Of a DNA stretch of 34,712 bases, positions 1-11,670 are shown piece after piece. The stretch is taken from NCBI GenBank assembly GCA_034698045.1, contig JAQGAU010000201.1, forward strand, positions 1 through 34,712. The letters are read 5' to 3'. Numbering within the stretch: the first letter of the stretch is position 1; each line of letters opens with the position of its first letter. The notes beneath the pieces are model-generated. The model was not told the origin of the DNA and ran no database searches. It saw nothing but the letters and a program-made list of their open reading frames with translations. The translations under genes and the position numbers were made by a program. Source of the stretch: Paramacrobiotus richtersi (Eukaryota; Tardigrada; Eutardigrada; Parachela; Macrobiotidae).

Positions 1-1225
1 CCGGTGAGGAGACTGCAAATGTCGGGGTCGTCGTCCAGACAGGGCAGCTTGGCCAGGGACTCGTTGAGGAGGGGCGCGGCCGACGGGGAGGCCGGGCGCT
101 TGACGGACACGGGGCCGGCGCCGTTGGGGCGTTTGGGCGCGGCCAACTGCTGGTAGACGCTCGGCACCGAGATGGACTTCCACTTGCTGATCAGCTCGTG
201 CGACACCCGCCCCACCTCGCCGTCCCGCTTCCGCAGGTTGTTCACCACCTTGCCGATGCCCGTTTTCTGCAAATAAATTATAAATTATTATGGGCAACTT
301 GTACATTTAAAGCATTCTGCAGATATTTTTTTTTATTTTTTACAAGTCATATTTTGTCTGTTTAAATTGTTTTTAATAATGTTCACCGCCTTTTAACATC
401 AAAATATTCGTAAAATATTGTTTGTTATTTCAGCCATATTACTAGTAAACTTGCTAAATTTCGCAAATATCACTTAGCCAAATTGAATTACTTTACGTAT
501 TACTTGTGGTTCCGATTCGCTTCCCAATTCATTTTATCAAATCTAGGTTTTAAAATTTAACGCCATATACTGTGAAACTGCAAAATTTCCGAACCCAATA
601 ACGTTTTTATAATTTGGTTCCAAGCTCTCTGATAACTGGAAGACTACTGTCGTTTTTTTACGACCAACAATTTCTGCAATTTCAGGTTTAAATTTAAAAC
701 TATGTAGACCACGGTACCTTCAAGCAATATACACTCATCTCAAGTTCCTGCAGTCCTGACAAGGCTTTCAGTATCTACAACACAGAACATCAGAACAAAC
801 CATACAACAGCAAAATTCCGACAAAAATTAATGCAGTTACCAAGACGAAGACAAACAGTTACACTATGTCAACGGTTTTTCTAACCGCTGTTTTTTATTT
901 CATACTTTCGGTACATTGTGCGAACAAACAGCAAAAGACGGTGGCATTAATGCCACCGTTAATGTTACACTATTACTTGTCGACTTGCCGTATTCAACAC
1001 CCTGTCTGTCCACTGTCATACGTGACACTGGACAGACAGAGTCTTATATACACCGAGTCGACAAGTCTGGCGCTCCACTCTCTCAAGTCAATTGCTCCCG
1101 TCTCTAATCAGCGCTTCTTATCTGACCTTGTGTGTCTCATCGTTCTCCGCGTAGCGTTCCAGCTTGCGCTTCAGCTGAGTGACATCAGCTACGAGATCCT
1201 GTTCGTCAAGATCCACGTCGGACAT
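1..1225 (-). CDS. Elongin A-like transcription elongation factor, N-terminal part (partial)
   Basis: Three minus-strand exons: 1225-1127 (ATG start, 33 codons), 774-718 (19 codons) and 266-1, which continues past the left edge. All junctions are phase 0 with AC/CT in the plus strand (GT-AG). The joined protein begins MSDVDLDEQ and has a helical stretch LKRKLERYAE. It then reads ILKALSGLQELEMSVYCLK, followed directly by KTGIGKVVNNLRKR and VSHELISKWKSI. This is the TFIIS N-terminal (LW) domain pattern, where Elongin A has TGxGKTVNxLRKH and LVxxWKKLV. The domain lies at the extreme N-terminus, as in Elongin A, which stimulates RNA polymerase II and forms a complex with Elongin B/C. The region after it is Pro/Ala/Ser-rich. 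The Elongin C-binding (BC) box would lie outside the window, so TFIIS or another LW-domain protein is not fully excluded. Confidence 0.8.
938..1066. repeat. Nested palindromes inside Elongin A intron 1
   Basis: This lies in intron 1 of the Elongin-like gene. A perfect 22-bp palindrome covers 938-959. Next to it is a stem-loop with outer arms ACTTGTCGACT (975-985) and AGTCGACAAGT (1056-1066). Inner arms CTGTCTGTCCA (1002-1012) and TGGACAGACAG (1029-1039) surround a short loop. The GC content and structure differ from the AT-rich intron around them. It resembles a miniature inverted-repeat element or cruciform-forming insert. No transposase or target duplication is visible. Confidence 0.6.
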
Positions 1226-1965
1226 TTTCCCGGAAGATTCTACAAAACGTCCGTGGACGATGGGGGCAGACAAAATGGGAGATGAGAGATCACAGTGGAA
1301 CGAGGGGACCCCAGACTAGCCTCACTGCGTCATCCTTCAAGGGAAAACCACAGCAGCGTCTCAACGCATTACAGGGATCAGGATCAAAAAATGATCTTTC
1401 TTATCTCAAAGGGCACACTTTCAGAAACCACATCGTTTCTTAATTCGATGATTTACCGTAATCTCTCGAGCGTCTGGCATGTGAGATCGCGACCAACGAA
1501 CGTCATTTGCCAATCACGTCTTGACGGTTTACCGTTGCCTGGCGTGGCGAGCACACAATGGTACGCTAAGCGCGCCACTTCATCATTGATACAGTCGACA
1601 GACTTTTACAAATTACAATATCCCGATTTCCGTAATATCCCCACTTTCCAGACTGATGCATCCGCTTAAACAGGCGTTGTTATATTTACTGATCTTAGGG
1701 AATTTCATGTAGAAACTATTGTAACCCGGTAAACATACGTTGTTACATAACAGCGAGCATGAAAAAACCCCAAAGTCTGTAACAGCGATCTTCGGCACGC
1801 TACGCGACTTGTCAAACTTTTTTTCCTGGTTTTCTTGACATTACACAGTTGTGCTGACGTCACCCGCTTACAATTTGTTACAAAACCGTATTTTTAACAT
1901 GTACATATTCTGTCCCATCACATTGCAAAGAAAATGGAAGTAAATTCAACAAAACAAGAGCCGAT
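1226..1965. other. Intergenic region between METTL25B-like 3' end and Elongin A-like 5' end
   Basis: This stretch follows the stop codon of the methyltransferase gene and precedes the start of the Elongin-like gene; both are transcribed leftward. It must hold the 3' UTR of the first and the promoter of the second. Open frames here overlap on both strands, lack splice logic and match nothing recognised. No clear TATA box or polyadenylation signal is seen. Confidence 0.5.
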
Positions 1966-4915
1966 TCACTCCTGTAACGGCTTCTTGGTCGCGGAAATCG
2001 CCCAGCGTCGTGGCGAAACGACGGGATCAAACAAATCCACAGCGCACACCGTGGCAACATCTTCCTACAAAACGCGATGGAACTACTTCCGGACCAGCAA
2101 ACAAAAAGTGCAGACCACTGACCTGCTCCTGTAGGGCGCATATTCGATCCAGGAGAATGATCTGTTCAACCACGGGCGCCAGGATAATCCGCACCAGGCA
2201 GAAAACGCGCAATCGGGCTTCCATGTGTTTGTGTTCGGTGGAGATCGCTGTCAGTTGTTCGTCGGCCAGCTATGGAATACAAATTTGTCAATTAAATGTT
2301 CGACCAAGAGTCGCATTTTCAAAACACTAAGGAAGAATCTGCTCGTACAAAACACAATAAAAACTGCTATTTATTGTATAAAATTAAATGTTTTCAAAAT
2401 TAACCGATTTATACTAACAAAAAAAGAACACTGTCCATACTGAATTTTCAGTTAAATAAAAGTGTTGATTAAAATTATTACTTTTTATTGAATAAACAAC
2501 AGCTTGTAAAAAAGTCCATTAAAACCAGATACAATAATTTTATTTAATATTCCAAAGGTTAAAAAAGTTGCTGGACAGCTAGCCAGAGTTAAAAAATATT
2601 TGTTGAATTTTTATAATTAATAAAAACAAAGTCGAACAAGGATTAGGGAAAGTGCTACGGAAAAAACCGGCCAAAATCAGCCTTAATTAATTACCGGCAG
2701 ACGATCGCCCAGATTCTGTCCAGCCAGGGCGTCCCGGACATAGGCCCCAAAATCGGCGCTAACAGCGTCCATTCGCCCCACACTGCCCATGACATCCTCT
2801 ATCCCGCAGCGCCTGACCACCACCTGCAGCAGGGCGCGGAAGAAGAGCGACCGCACCGAGCGTTCCAGGGCGCGGTCGGCCAAGGTCCGTTCCACACTCT
2901 GCGAGGCCAGCATGCGCGCGTTCCTGCCCAACGAGTATTTCTGCGCTTGCAGTAGCGACGATGAGGGGAATTGTCCCGGGATACTGGCGGATGATTGGGA
3001 CACGGTGTACCTGCGTAAAACAATCGGATTAATTATCCGACCCTTCTTAGTGGACAGTGCTCCATATCATCCACGATAAAAACCGAAAATCATGGGAAAA
3101 TGAGCAGAAAATTATTGTTCCAATTGATACAAATAAATAATTAAACATATATTTTTCACATGTAGTTATTGTTAAAATTATGATTAATAGTTCCATTTAA
3201 ACTGACGACGTTCGGTACTGCTGTTCGTACAACTGGGACTGGAAAAGAATTTAAAGTAATTAAATTAATTCATAAACAAAATTGACTAGAAAAATACCGG
3301 CAATCAAAGAAAATACAAAAAACGGACACGTGACATGCAGAATAAATTGTAGATCGTGATAACATCTGAGAAATTTGCGTACCTCTCATCCATTAAATGG
3401 TAGCAGCACGGCACAACCAACAGACTCCGCGCCTGCTTACACCCTCCGAAAATCTGGATCATATGGTCGGCGAGGCTGCCGCACGTATGTAGACCGCACA
3501 ACAGGAACGGCTCTTGCTCGCCCTCCAACCGGGTGTCGCCCGTGATGGTCTGGTGCGCGAATTGCAGCGTTCCTTGGGAAGACGGGTCGCCGGCGGCCAG
3601 GCGCTGCCGAATGGCGCGCCACTGCTTGCTCAAGCGGCGGAGGCGGGTTTCGGCTGAGAGGATATTGCCCGGCGCCGTCTCGATGCCCAAGACGTCCAGG
3701 TTGTAGCGCAGACTCAGCCAGGCCGAGAGGTAGCCCTTGCCGCAGCCCACGTCCACCACCTGATAGAATATGTCAAACTCTTCACAGTTTCATACGTATC
3801 GAATCTGCATTTTTTTTTTATATCTGCACTGGTATTTTATATATAATTTTGTTATTAATTATTTTACAATATTTTGTTTTTATATTTATTTTGATTGTAC
3901 ATTTTTTCAGCTGTACTTCTAATATTTTTACGAGTGATAATTAAAATAATTTCAAAAATTACCAAAACAATTATTATCCAAACCACAAGTCAAATTTTTT
4001 GGGGGAAAACTGAATAAATATTTGAAAATGCGATGGCCTGTTTGGGAAACGGATTATCATACCCGTCGGAGTGCGCAGTGTGCTGCAAGACGACTGGCCA
4101 GGGGTCCCATCGCCTCGACTTCCTGTAGCTTCTTGCCCGTCATCATGAGCAAACTGGCCATTTTACCGTCACGGCGGGTAGTCACGCCATCTTCCACGGA
4201 CTTCCCTGTCATCCGTAAGATCAAGCGGCATTTCCAAAAGGCTTGCCTAGCCAGTTTCTCCAGCGCATTGCTTGGTTCTGCCAAAAAAACAGCGTAAACT
4301 TGAAGGATTTATTAACCCAATCGCCGGCCCCCCGCGGAAGGGGATCAGAATGCTTAGTTCAAATAATAAAATTCCCGCTGCGCAGTGTAGACCTTCCCCG
4401 TATCTGACGATATCTGCGCTGGTAACCATATCGCGCATTACCCACAATCGCCATATTTAAGGATCGTCAAAATTACGCACAGAAAAAATACGGATAAGTT
4501 CTGCATTGTTCAACTGGATTCTCTGAATACCTGGGTACCTTTCTAACGGCGTATCCCTGGGCAGATTTTGAAGGAGAATACAGAAATTCCATAATTCTCG
4601 GTACACTTCGCTGAGTTGGTCGTCAGCCAGCCAAAAAGCGATCGTTCCCGAAGTTGCGGATTCATCGCGATGAGTGTCGCCACTCGAGCTCAGGGCTGGC
4701 AACGAGCTTTTCCAAATATCCTCCGTAATAAATGTGGCCAGTTTGACATCGGTTATCGATTTCACTGGTCCCAAAAATTCCACAAGTTCCAGTAAACTGA
4801 TGAACGGAAAACAGGCATAATCAAATTCCAGTACACAAATAAATACAATTGAATATTAAAGCGTGACTTACAGACGCCGATGGGATAATTGCTCCGGTGA
4901 TTCTGGTAACATCAT
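1966..4915 (-). CDS. METTL25B: METTL25B/RRNAD1-like methyltransferase family protein (complete, 7 exons)
   Basis: Exons on the minus strand: 4915-4872, 4796-4531, 4277-4063, 3759-3383, 3010-2695, 2269-2123 and 2064-1966. They sum to 1464 bp, or 487 residues plus TGA, with all phases consistent. That is close to the length of human RRNAD1/METTL25B. Visible landmarks are a helical N-terminus ending FITEDIWKSSLP, then TGKKLQEVE (the PKKxHEI region) just before the SAM-binding loop VVDVGCGKGYLS (about residues 176-187). These are followed by GLHTCGSL (about 264-271), PCCYHL (about 292-297) and SVERT before FFRALLQVV. The C-terminus has IILAPVVEQIILLDRICALQEQ and a short tail FDPVVSPRRWAISATKKPL. 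All match the METTL25 family in order. The substrate in animals is not established. The start could be either of two adjacent ATG codons. The gene diverges from an RRP1-like gene. Confidence 0.92.
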
Positions 4916-5352
4916 ATTCGGTAATTCTTTCCGAGAAATAATTTCGCAGGTAATAAAATGATTAAAAATCTTCCATGAAAATCATTTACCGTATTTTTTC
5001 AGCTAGAGATTTGTCGTTTTTGGCTTTTTCAGGAATCGAGATTTTTAAAAATCTGCGAAGCGCTTAGCAAGCGGGCTGGTGTCACGAGCACCGCAGAAGG
5101 AAAGGCGCCACCGATTCCATATGCGCGGAGTGTTCGACCGCCCGGTGACGATTCTGCGGCATCGAATGGCTCAGTGACGCCACTGTAAGTCGCGCGCCAG
5201 TGCCTGCAGAGAGGCGGTTTTGTGACTTCTCCCCTTTCTCATTGAATTTTTCGGTACATTTTTCATTTTTTCGTATTCTTTTGGTAAGGATAGTGAGACA
5301 CTCTTAATTTGAACTCATTGTATTGTGGGGATTTATTGTTGATCTTAAGAAA
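4916..5352. promoter_or_regulatory. Shared divergent promoter region of METTL25B-like and RRP1-like genes
   Basis: The two start codons lie 437 bp apart on opposite strands, so one region must drive both genes or hold two abutting promoters. Its middle part (about 5055-5220) is GC- and CpG-rich against AT-rich flanks, as in a housekeeping bidirectional promoter. No TATA box is obvious. A short inverted motif, GGTGTCACGAGCACC, lies near 5079. The link to ribosome biogenesis is inferred from the RRP1 neighbour and the RRNAD1-type name; the sequence does not show it. Confidence 0.6.
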
Positions 5353-7544
5353 ATGAAAAGCAGTGTGTCGTTAAAACGCAAGAAACCCGACGAATCCGGC
5401 GGTACACCTGGCGTCAAAACGATGAAAAAGCAGAAGACCCAGGAAGCGGCTCTCGCGCTGGGTTCCCTGGATGTTGAGCTGGATTTCGCCAAAAAATTAG
5501 CTGGCAATGAGAAGCTGAACCGCGACAGGGCCATGAGGAATCTGCACCGATGGGTGCGCTCGCAGTGCGACAGTGGGAGAAGTAAGTTGAACGAGCTGAT
5601 TCTAATAAAAAACAATTTGTTTTTTTCGTTCCCTGGGTTCATTCCGTTCTCTGTGGTAGAATTCAGCAAGAGTGAGCTGATGGTTCTGTGGAAAGGATTG
5701 TATTATTGCTTATGGATGGCGGATAAACCCGTTGTTCAGGTATGTCAGTGTTTTTGACGGACCAGAAGAGATAATCAGGTTATTAAAAATAAGTTAAATT
5801 CGTCAATTTGAGCGGTGCCGTCACGAGGTTGGTGTGTGTGAGGGATAGAGTGCCGCTGCAGGCGGTTGCCATGTGTTCTTTGCCATTCATCGCCCTAGCT
5901 GACATGCTCGCTGCTCTACACTCGCTAAAAATGTCCAGTTGCGCGTTGCGCTGTCTTTTGAATCTTTGCCTTTTCTGCATTGTAGGAAGAGCTTGCCGAC
6001 AACATGGTGGGATTGATCAAGTGCTTCCAGTCGCACAAGTTGATTGCGCTGAATTTTATGGATGTTTTCTTCCTGACGATGACGCGGGAATACGCTCGCC
6101 TCGATCGCTTCCGTTTGGATAAGTTTCTTATGGTAAGAAAAACGTTTCTCTTGTACTTACGTCTGATCGTCCAATTTCATACATCGGACAATGTAGAAAA
6201 GTGTTTAGTGCGTGTATAGACGATAAATTTGATAAAGAAACGTTTAAAAAAATTAATTTTTGTAACAACAAGAGTAAGTGCAAAGAAATACTGAAATTTA
6301 TTAAATGAAATATTTTTAAATAATGATAAAGAAAATGTAGCCTGAGGTAAATTAATTAGTAAACTATGTTACACACAAAATAACAAATCTATCAAAATAT
6401 ATACAAATATAATAATTAAATAAATTAAAAATACAAATTATACACAATAAAAATTTGATATTCATTTTCAACACAAAATAAGTATTTAATAAACTAATAA
6501 TAAACAAAATCTGCCTAAAGTAAACTATATCCAACACAAAATAAATATTCCATAGACTTTAACACTGCATAATTCAACTGGAATAAATGCCTGAATTTTA
6601 CCTAGTTTATTCAATTATTCGTTGATAAAATTGCAGTTAACGCGACGAATGTTTCGCGGTGCACTGCAATGGCTCCAACAGACCGTTTGGAGCGATAAAT
6701 GGGTGAAAAAATGGCTAATCAGTCTCCGGCAGCATGTGCTGAGCGCCGACAGCAGCCGGTGTCCCGAAGGCCTCCAAAACTTCCTCCTGGAGATGTTCCT
6801 CCCCGAATTAGAGCAGATACTGGAGGACGATGAAAACCCGCCCGTCATGACCATTTTCCTGCTTTTCTGTGACTTTCTCCGGGATGCCAACACGTACGTG
6901 ACACTTCTTCAACAAGAACGTTTTTTTCTTAGTTTATTAATAATTTTGCTTTTATTTTTTTTCGTTTCCGGAATTGGACCGATTTTTATCATGGTGTAAT
7001 AATCATCGTTGGGTCAATCGTCTTAATTAAGCTTTGATTACAGCGATTGATCAAACGATGATTAATAAATAAAAATGAATAATGAACCAAATGACTAGAA
7101 CAATTCTTTTTTTCGGTTTTTTTGATGATTGTTTTTCTGAATTTAAGTGATTTTTGCTATGGTTTATTTCCTCCATCACTGTTCAGACGATGATTACCTA
7201 TTATTTACAAATAAAAAAAATTAAAAAACATAAACGAACGAATTTGTTTTTCTACTTGACGGTTTATTTTTATGAATTTTGGTGCAGTTTAATTGCGCTG
7301 ATTATTTATTTGCTTAATTTGAATGCTTTACAGGCTGTTCCTACGGAATGCGGTGCAGAAGAGCGTCCTGAAGGAGGTACACCAGTATGCAAGCGTCTCC
7401 GCCCGACTGGAGCGGAAAACCGTGGCCGAGTACGCGCTGGAGCAGGGCAAGAATCCCCACTGCCCGGTCAAGAATCGCCGGGCCCTCTACGTGGTGTATA
7501 CGCATTTCCTCAAGCCCCTCCCACCAGCTGATTCGGCTGAATGA
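5353..7544 (+). CDS. RRP1: RRP1/Nop52-like ribosomal RNA processing protein (complete, 5 exons)
   Basis: Exons: 5353-5581, 5660-5739, 5986-6132, 6637-6893 and 7334-7544. They total 924 bp, or 307 residues plus TGA, with phases agreeing at every junction. The N-terminus is basic (KRKKPDE, KTMKKQK), as expected for nucleolar targeting. The Nop52/RRP1 domain follows: AKKLAGNEKLNRDRAMRNLH, then LWKGLYYCLWMADKPVVQEE, then FFLTMTREYARLDRFRLDKF LM and RRMFRGALQWLQ. The family acts in pre-60S rRNA maturation in the nucleolus. The length resembles the short fungal form, since the long basic C-terminal tail of vertebrate RRP1 is absent. The ATG at 5353 is the first good start in frame and is followed by the basic segment. 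Introns are 78, 246, 504 and 440 bp. Confidence 0.93.
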
Positions 7545-7692
7545 TTGCGGATGCAGTTTCGATCGTTGCTTGTTGAAATTGTTGGAATCCTTCGTTTGTT
7601 GAAGGATTTTATTCGTCTTTGGCCTGCGGGTTAACTGATCATGATGATGCGGTAAAAGTGTCTTTGAAGAATGCGAAATGGCCATGGAAATT

Positions 7693-7698
7693 AATAAA
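7693..7698 (+). terminator. Probable polyadenylation signal of the RRP1-like gene
   Basis: A canonical AATAAA lies 149 bases after the RRP1-like stop codon and is the first such hexamer downstream. No downstream GU-rich element was assessed. Confidence 0.55.
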
Positions 7699-7729
7699 AC
7701 AAAAATGAATTCAGGTCGCACATTTACGT

Positions 7730-9013
7730 TGTAAGTCGACGCCTCAAATCCGAAGTAAATCCAGTTCCGGTAGTAATCGTACCTCGGCGCGCTACGCCGA
7801 GTTGCTTCTGAAGTTGTATTACGTACTTTTAAAATACAAATATTATAATATTAGAAATATAATTGAAAAATAAATTTGAATTTTAAAAAATGTATTATTT
7901 TAAAAATAAATTGAAAAACTTAGTACTGTGTACTTAGTACGATGCCAACGCGTTCTAAAACGTACGATAATGATTTTTGATGTTTCTTTAATGTTTGAAT
8001 TTTCCAGTAGTGTCTCATGCGCGGGCTTTTGTTTTCTGATGCGGCTTTCGTAATAAAAATGCATATAATTAAAAAACTGAATTTCAGTTTTCTAATTATT
8101 TTTTTTCAATTTGGCTTTTGCCAGTAATACTGTTGGATGTGTAATTTTCGTATAAAAGGTAAGAAAAACATCATGCAAATTTTCCCCATTTCATTACACT
8201 TAACCGTAAAGGAAATTTCAACGATACCGGTAATAATACCATTAAACCAGCATCCGTAGAATTTAACTAGCAGCTAGCCAATCGGGATTCTTCAGTCTAA
8301 TTCCAGTAGCACCACTAAACGGTAATAACAAGCAACAGCGGATCACTGAGCTTGCGGAATGTACAATACCCTTCTCGTCATTTTAAGCGGTAATTTTGCT
8401 GAACAATATGATGAGCCATACCGGATTCGGTACTTATTTATGTTCGGTCGGTGTGCGGCGAAACTGGGCCACGGACACCGCCGGCAGTTATTCCGACGGC
8501 CGCTGTGTTGATGCGGTGCGCGCGATGACCAGGTGAGGATTATATCGGCGGGATGGGATTGAGATTAACAGCCAACCGGCCAATGGTGAAGACACTCAAA
8601 GAACGTGACTGTCGTGCCGGTGACCTATATTGCCGGTCAGTCAATGGGCTTTCTCATCTGGCAACTTTTACTCTTGTGTATTTTTTTCGTAGTTATATCT
8701 CTGTAATCTTCCGATTATTCTATCGATTTTAATGCAATAGTTCTTTTACTTCCGGATTATTTTTCGAGTGTTCTCCGCATTTTATTGATTATACCGCAAC
8801 AGTAAGTCAGATGGTGTGATAATTCATCTTTTAATATGAACTGCACTGATTTGACATAAACGTATATTACGAAGAATATACGAGATTCAGAAAAAATTGT
8901 GCTGTTAAAATTGTGGATACGAGGAGAAAAAATATGTTTCTTTGTCGATCAATGTGCAAATGTACATGTGTAATTTTATCCTGAATATTAATTCTGTGTT
9001 TGTTCAAATGCAG
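7730..9013. other. Intergenic DNA and probable 5' leader/promoter of the Gly/Met-rich gene
   Basis: No coding exon could be supported here. A TATA-like TATAAAAG is at 8151-8158. A good donor, CCAG followed by GTGAGG, is at 8532/8533. The ATG of the next gene is immediately preceded by TGCAG at 9013. Together these suggest a 5' UTR exon spliced to the first coding exon, but transcript evidence is lacking. Confidence 0.35.
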
Positions 9014-10006
9014 ATGTTATCAACATTGGCAATCCTGTCATCGGTTCTGTCGGTTGCGCTGTGTATCAAATCGTCCAGTTCCCCCGGCAGGTAAAGTGCT
9101 GCTTTGACCTTACACGGAATCTAGGTAGAGACAACAGCGCATTACAGTAGAAATAAAGCTAATCTATAATGGTTAAAACTAAATAATACAGGCCTGTAAA
9201 TAATACAGATATGCAAAAATCGAAGAAACATAAATATATCAAATTTCATAACTGAATAGGTGGTCTAATGAAAAGTACAGGAAAATAAATAATGTATAAC
9301 GAAATCAAAACACAAGAACATATTATTATTATGACTGAAGTATACGGGTACTTGCATACGTGCGTTCGATGTTATATTGTGTAAACTATGATACTTATTT
9401 AGCACCGGATATGACTACTATCCGGGCAGTTCCGGTGGTTTCGGCGGCGGTGGTCTGGGCCCGTACTCCAGCCTGTACGGGGGCAGCGGTCTGGGCAACT
9501 ACGGCAGCGGACAGCTGGGCGGTTTCGGCTCGAGCTTGGGCAGTCTGTACGGCGGCGGTTTGGGTGGAAGCAGCGCCTTGGGCGGCTACGGTTCAATGTT
9601 GGGCTCCAGCTCCAACATGTACGGGGGTCTGTACGGTGGCGGGATGGGAGGCATGGGAGGCATGGGAGGCATGGGCTCAATGGGCGGATATGGTGGTCTG
9701 GGTGGAATGGGCTCGATGGGAGGAATGGGCGGATATGGTGGTCTAGGGGGACTGGGCGGAATGGATGGAATGGGCGGATATGGCGGAATGGGCTCAATGG
9801 GTGGTCTGGGCTCAATGGGCGGATATGGCGGAATGGGTGGCATGGGCTCGATGGGTGGTCTGGGCGGTATGGGTGGAATGGGCTCAATGGGAGGATACGG
9901 TGGTTTAGGCGGTATGGGTGGAATGGGCTCCATGGGCGGATTTGGTGGAATGGGCTCCATGGGCGGAATGGGAGGAATGGGGGGCGGCTTCGGACGACGA
10001 CGATAG
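9014..10006 (+). CDS. Secreted Gly/Met-rich tandem-repeat protein
   Basis: Two coding exons, 9014-9090 and 9403-10006, join in phase (681 bp, 226 residues plus TAG). Exon 1 encodes a typical signal peptide, MLSTLAILSSVLSVALC, with cleavage likely just after the Cys. The mature protein starts with Gly/Tyr/Ser-rich sequence (YDYYPGSSGGFGGGG, GLGPYSSLYGG). It then becomes a long run of GGMG, GSMGGYGGLGG and GGLGGMG units with about one Met every four residues, and ends GGGFGRRR. No globular domain is visible. Composition suggests an extracellular structural, cuticle or adhesive protein of ecdysozoan type, and Gly-rich antimicrobial families are an alternative. Large shadow frames on the opposite strand (Pro/Ile-rich) arise only from this repeat. 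ATG 9014 sits directly after an acceptor-like TGCAG. Confidence 0.72.
9640..9990 (+). repeat. GGNATGGGN-type minisatellite coding for the Gly/Met repeats
   Basis: This is the DNA-level counterpart of the Gly/Met run. Units are built from GGAATGGGCGGA, GGCTCAATGGGC and GGTGGTCTGGGC, with third-base variation, so the array is not a recent perfect expansion. Length polymorphism in multiples of three bases would be expected. Confidence 0.8.
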
Positions 10007-11640
10007 AACCTTTTGTTTTATCACTTTATCTCAACATGTGCCAAAAATGCCTACTTTATGTCTATTTGTTTGGTTTCTGATTTTCATTTGGCATTTTTAG
10101 ATTTCATTGGTTCTGTACAAATCTTCCTGGCTGAGCCAGTTCAAGCGTCCAAATCAAAAACTAAACATTGAAAACTAAAGCTGCCAAGAAAGCAACGGTG
10201 ACAAGATCACGTAAACCAAACAATCACTAATCAGAAATGGCTAACGAACGCCGGTGCTGCCAGGATTTGAATACATACTGTACAGTGCAAGGTCCTATGC
10301 CCTATGGCGCATGATTTAGAAAACAAATCCTCCAAGAATGACACAAAAATTTAAACAATATATGGGGGATATGATTCCAAAGATATGTACCAAATATAAA
10401 AAATATAGTTCGCCTTGTCAAGCGAGAAGAAAACTCTCCAATCGAAAGGTCAACACAGGGAAAGAAACACCAGCCGAGGTCAAAAATATCGCCAGTGTAT
10501 CGTATGGTTGAAGTCGCTCGCAAAGGAACCCCCGGCTCCCGGTTTAGATCGCCACGATGGAATGATAAAAGAGTGCCGGTTATGTGTACAGACAGTACAT
10601 ACAGCTGTGGCAGAAATGCAATATACGCGATATGGTCGCCGCAATGTATGTTGCAGATACATCTTACAGAGTGGGCGCAGCGGACGCAAAGAAAAGGGAA
10701 ACCATGAGTATCTGAGCAATCTATTTGCTCCACAAGCATTCGAAACGTTCGGGAAGCGGTTTGATGCGGTCCTGTTTCTGAGAAAGATTGCACGGACGCA
10801 CTGGAATCGCACTCCGGCTTGCTGTACAAATTACAGTAACTGTTGGAAAATCTCAACTCTGTGCAGCTCTCTACGCATGTGTCCAGTGCGATATGTCGAG
10901 CAAAGTCCAAAGGACATTATGGTCTCTCTTGATGGTTCAGTAAAGTCAGGTGGTAGCGGCATATTGAGCTGAATGACGTCATGAAAAAGACGAGCAGAAG
11001 TCCCGGTTACCCTTGCCATCTGGAACCGCTGGCGGTTGGGAATATACGACAGGGGCAAGAGACGACCGGGTGGTAGAAAGCTGGTTCCTGCCAGGAAAGT
11101 CAAAGTGGTTTGGGACGCGATCTGATAGCATACCGCGGCGGACTCGGACTTGGACGGAATTAAGTGCCAAAAGGCTCAGATATGTCGCGCACCTCGCCGA
11201 AAACAAACAAACGCCGACACGGTGCGTTCTTGGATCCGCTCGGGATCATTTTTGTTCCGTTAGTAGTCGAGACTTGAGGGCACCTCGGCACGTCTTGTTT
11301 TATGGAAATGAAATGATATAGTTCCTGGGTCAAAAAACTCGTGCATTGACTGGCGAGTTCCGGTCGATAGCAATCTTTCAGTTTGGCTGTTGTAATTAAG
11401 GGTAATGCTGCTGCAGTTTTGGGAGCACTTCCTGTTGTGGATAAGGCGACGGGAGATATCAGCTTTGATTATTTTTTTGGCTGTTTCAATATTATAATAT
11501 TACAATAAACGACTTTGGCTGTCACCCCAGCGTTTCTTGCGATCCATGTTCATCTTTTGTTAACAACAAACCGTAGAAACATATATTAACCAAGTCGTAC
11601 ACATTCGAATTATTGTACTAAACCGAAGGGAAACAGCCCT
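10007..11640. other. Non-coding accessory DNA downstream of the Gly/Met-rich gene
   Basis: Several overlapping frames are open here, the largest about 200 codons at 10302-10910 on the minus strand and 185 codons at 10415-10972 on the plus strand. They contradict one another, show no domain, and have Cys/Arg-rich composition typical of read-through non-coding DNA. Part may be decayed mobile-element sequence. A tRNA-like SINE head is annotated separately. Confidence 0.4.
10240..10322 (-). repeat. Possible tRNA-derived SINE head
   Basis: Read on the minus strand, GCGCCATAGGGC is followed about 38 bases later by GTATTCAAATCCTGGC. The second sequence fits a Pol III B box (GGTTCAAATCC type) well and the first fits an A box loosely. 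The spacing fits a tRNA-derived promoter. No tRNA cloverleaf was established and the 3' end of any element is not defined. Confidence 0.35.
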
Positions 11641-11646
11641 TCTGCA

Positions 11647-11670
11647 TATACACATAATTTAGGCCAAGTC
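11647..11670 (+). repeat. Outer inverted match of the 11.6-14.25 kb structure, left copy
   Basis: These 24 bases are identical to the reverse complement of 14227-14250. On the right the motif lies about 40 bases outside the satellite-bearing arm. On the left it is about 1.06 kb away, so the left side seems to carry about 1 kb of extra DNA (roughly 11.68-12.69 kb). That extra segment is bordered by AAATGCTT and its inverse AAGCATTT, and could be an inserted element. Confidence 0.55.

Noticed and set aside
2683..2694. TAA after LPVIN as the end of the METTL25B-like protein
   Set aside because: GTAATT at this place is a donor; two further exons (2269-2123 and 2064-1966) continue the family's C-terminus in phase and restore the expected length.
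9399..9960. Long minus-strand open frames rich in Pro/Ile or His/Pro opposite the Gly/Met gene
   Set aside because: They are the complement of the Gly/Met minisatellite; the plus frame has a signal peptide, splice sites and a consistent phase.
10302..10972. 202- and 185-codon overlapping open frames
   Set aside because: They oppose each other, contain no domain, lack splice-compatible neighbours and have non-coding composition.
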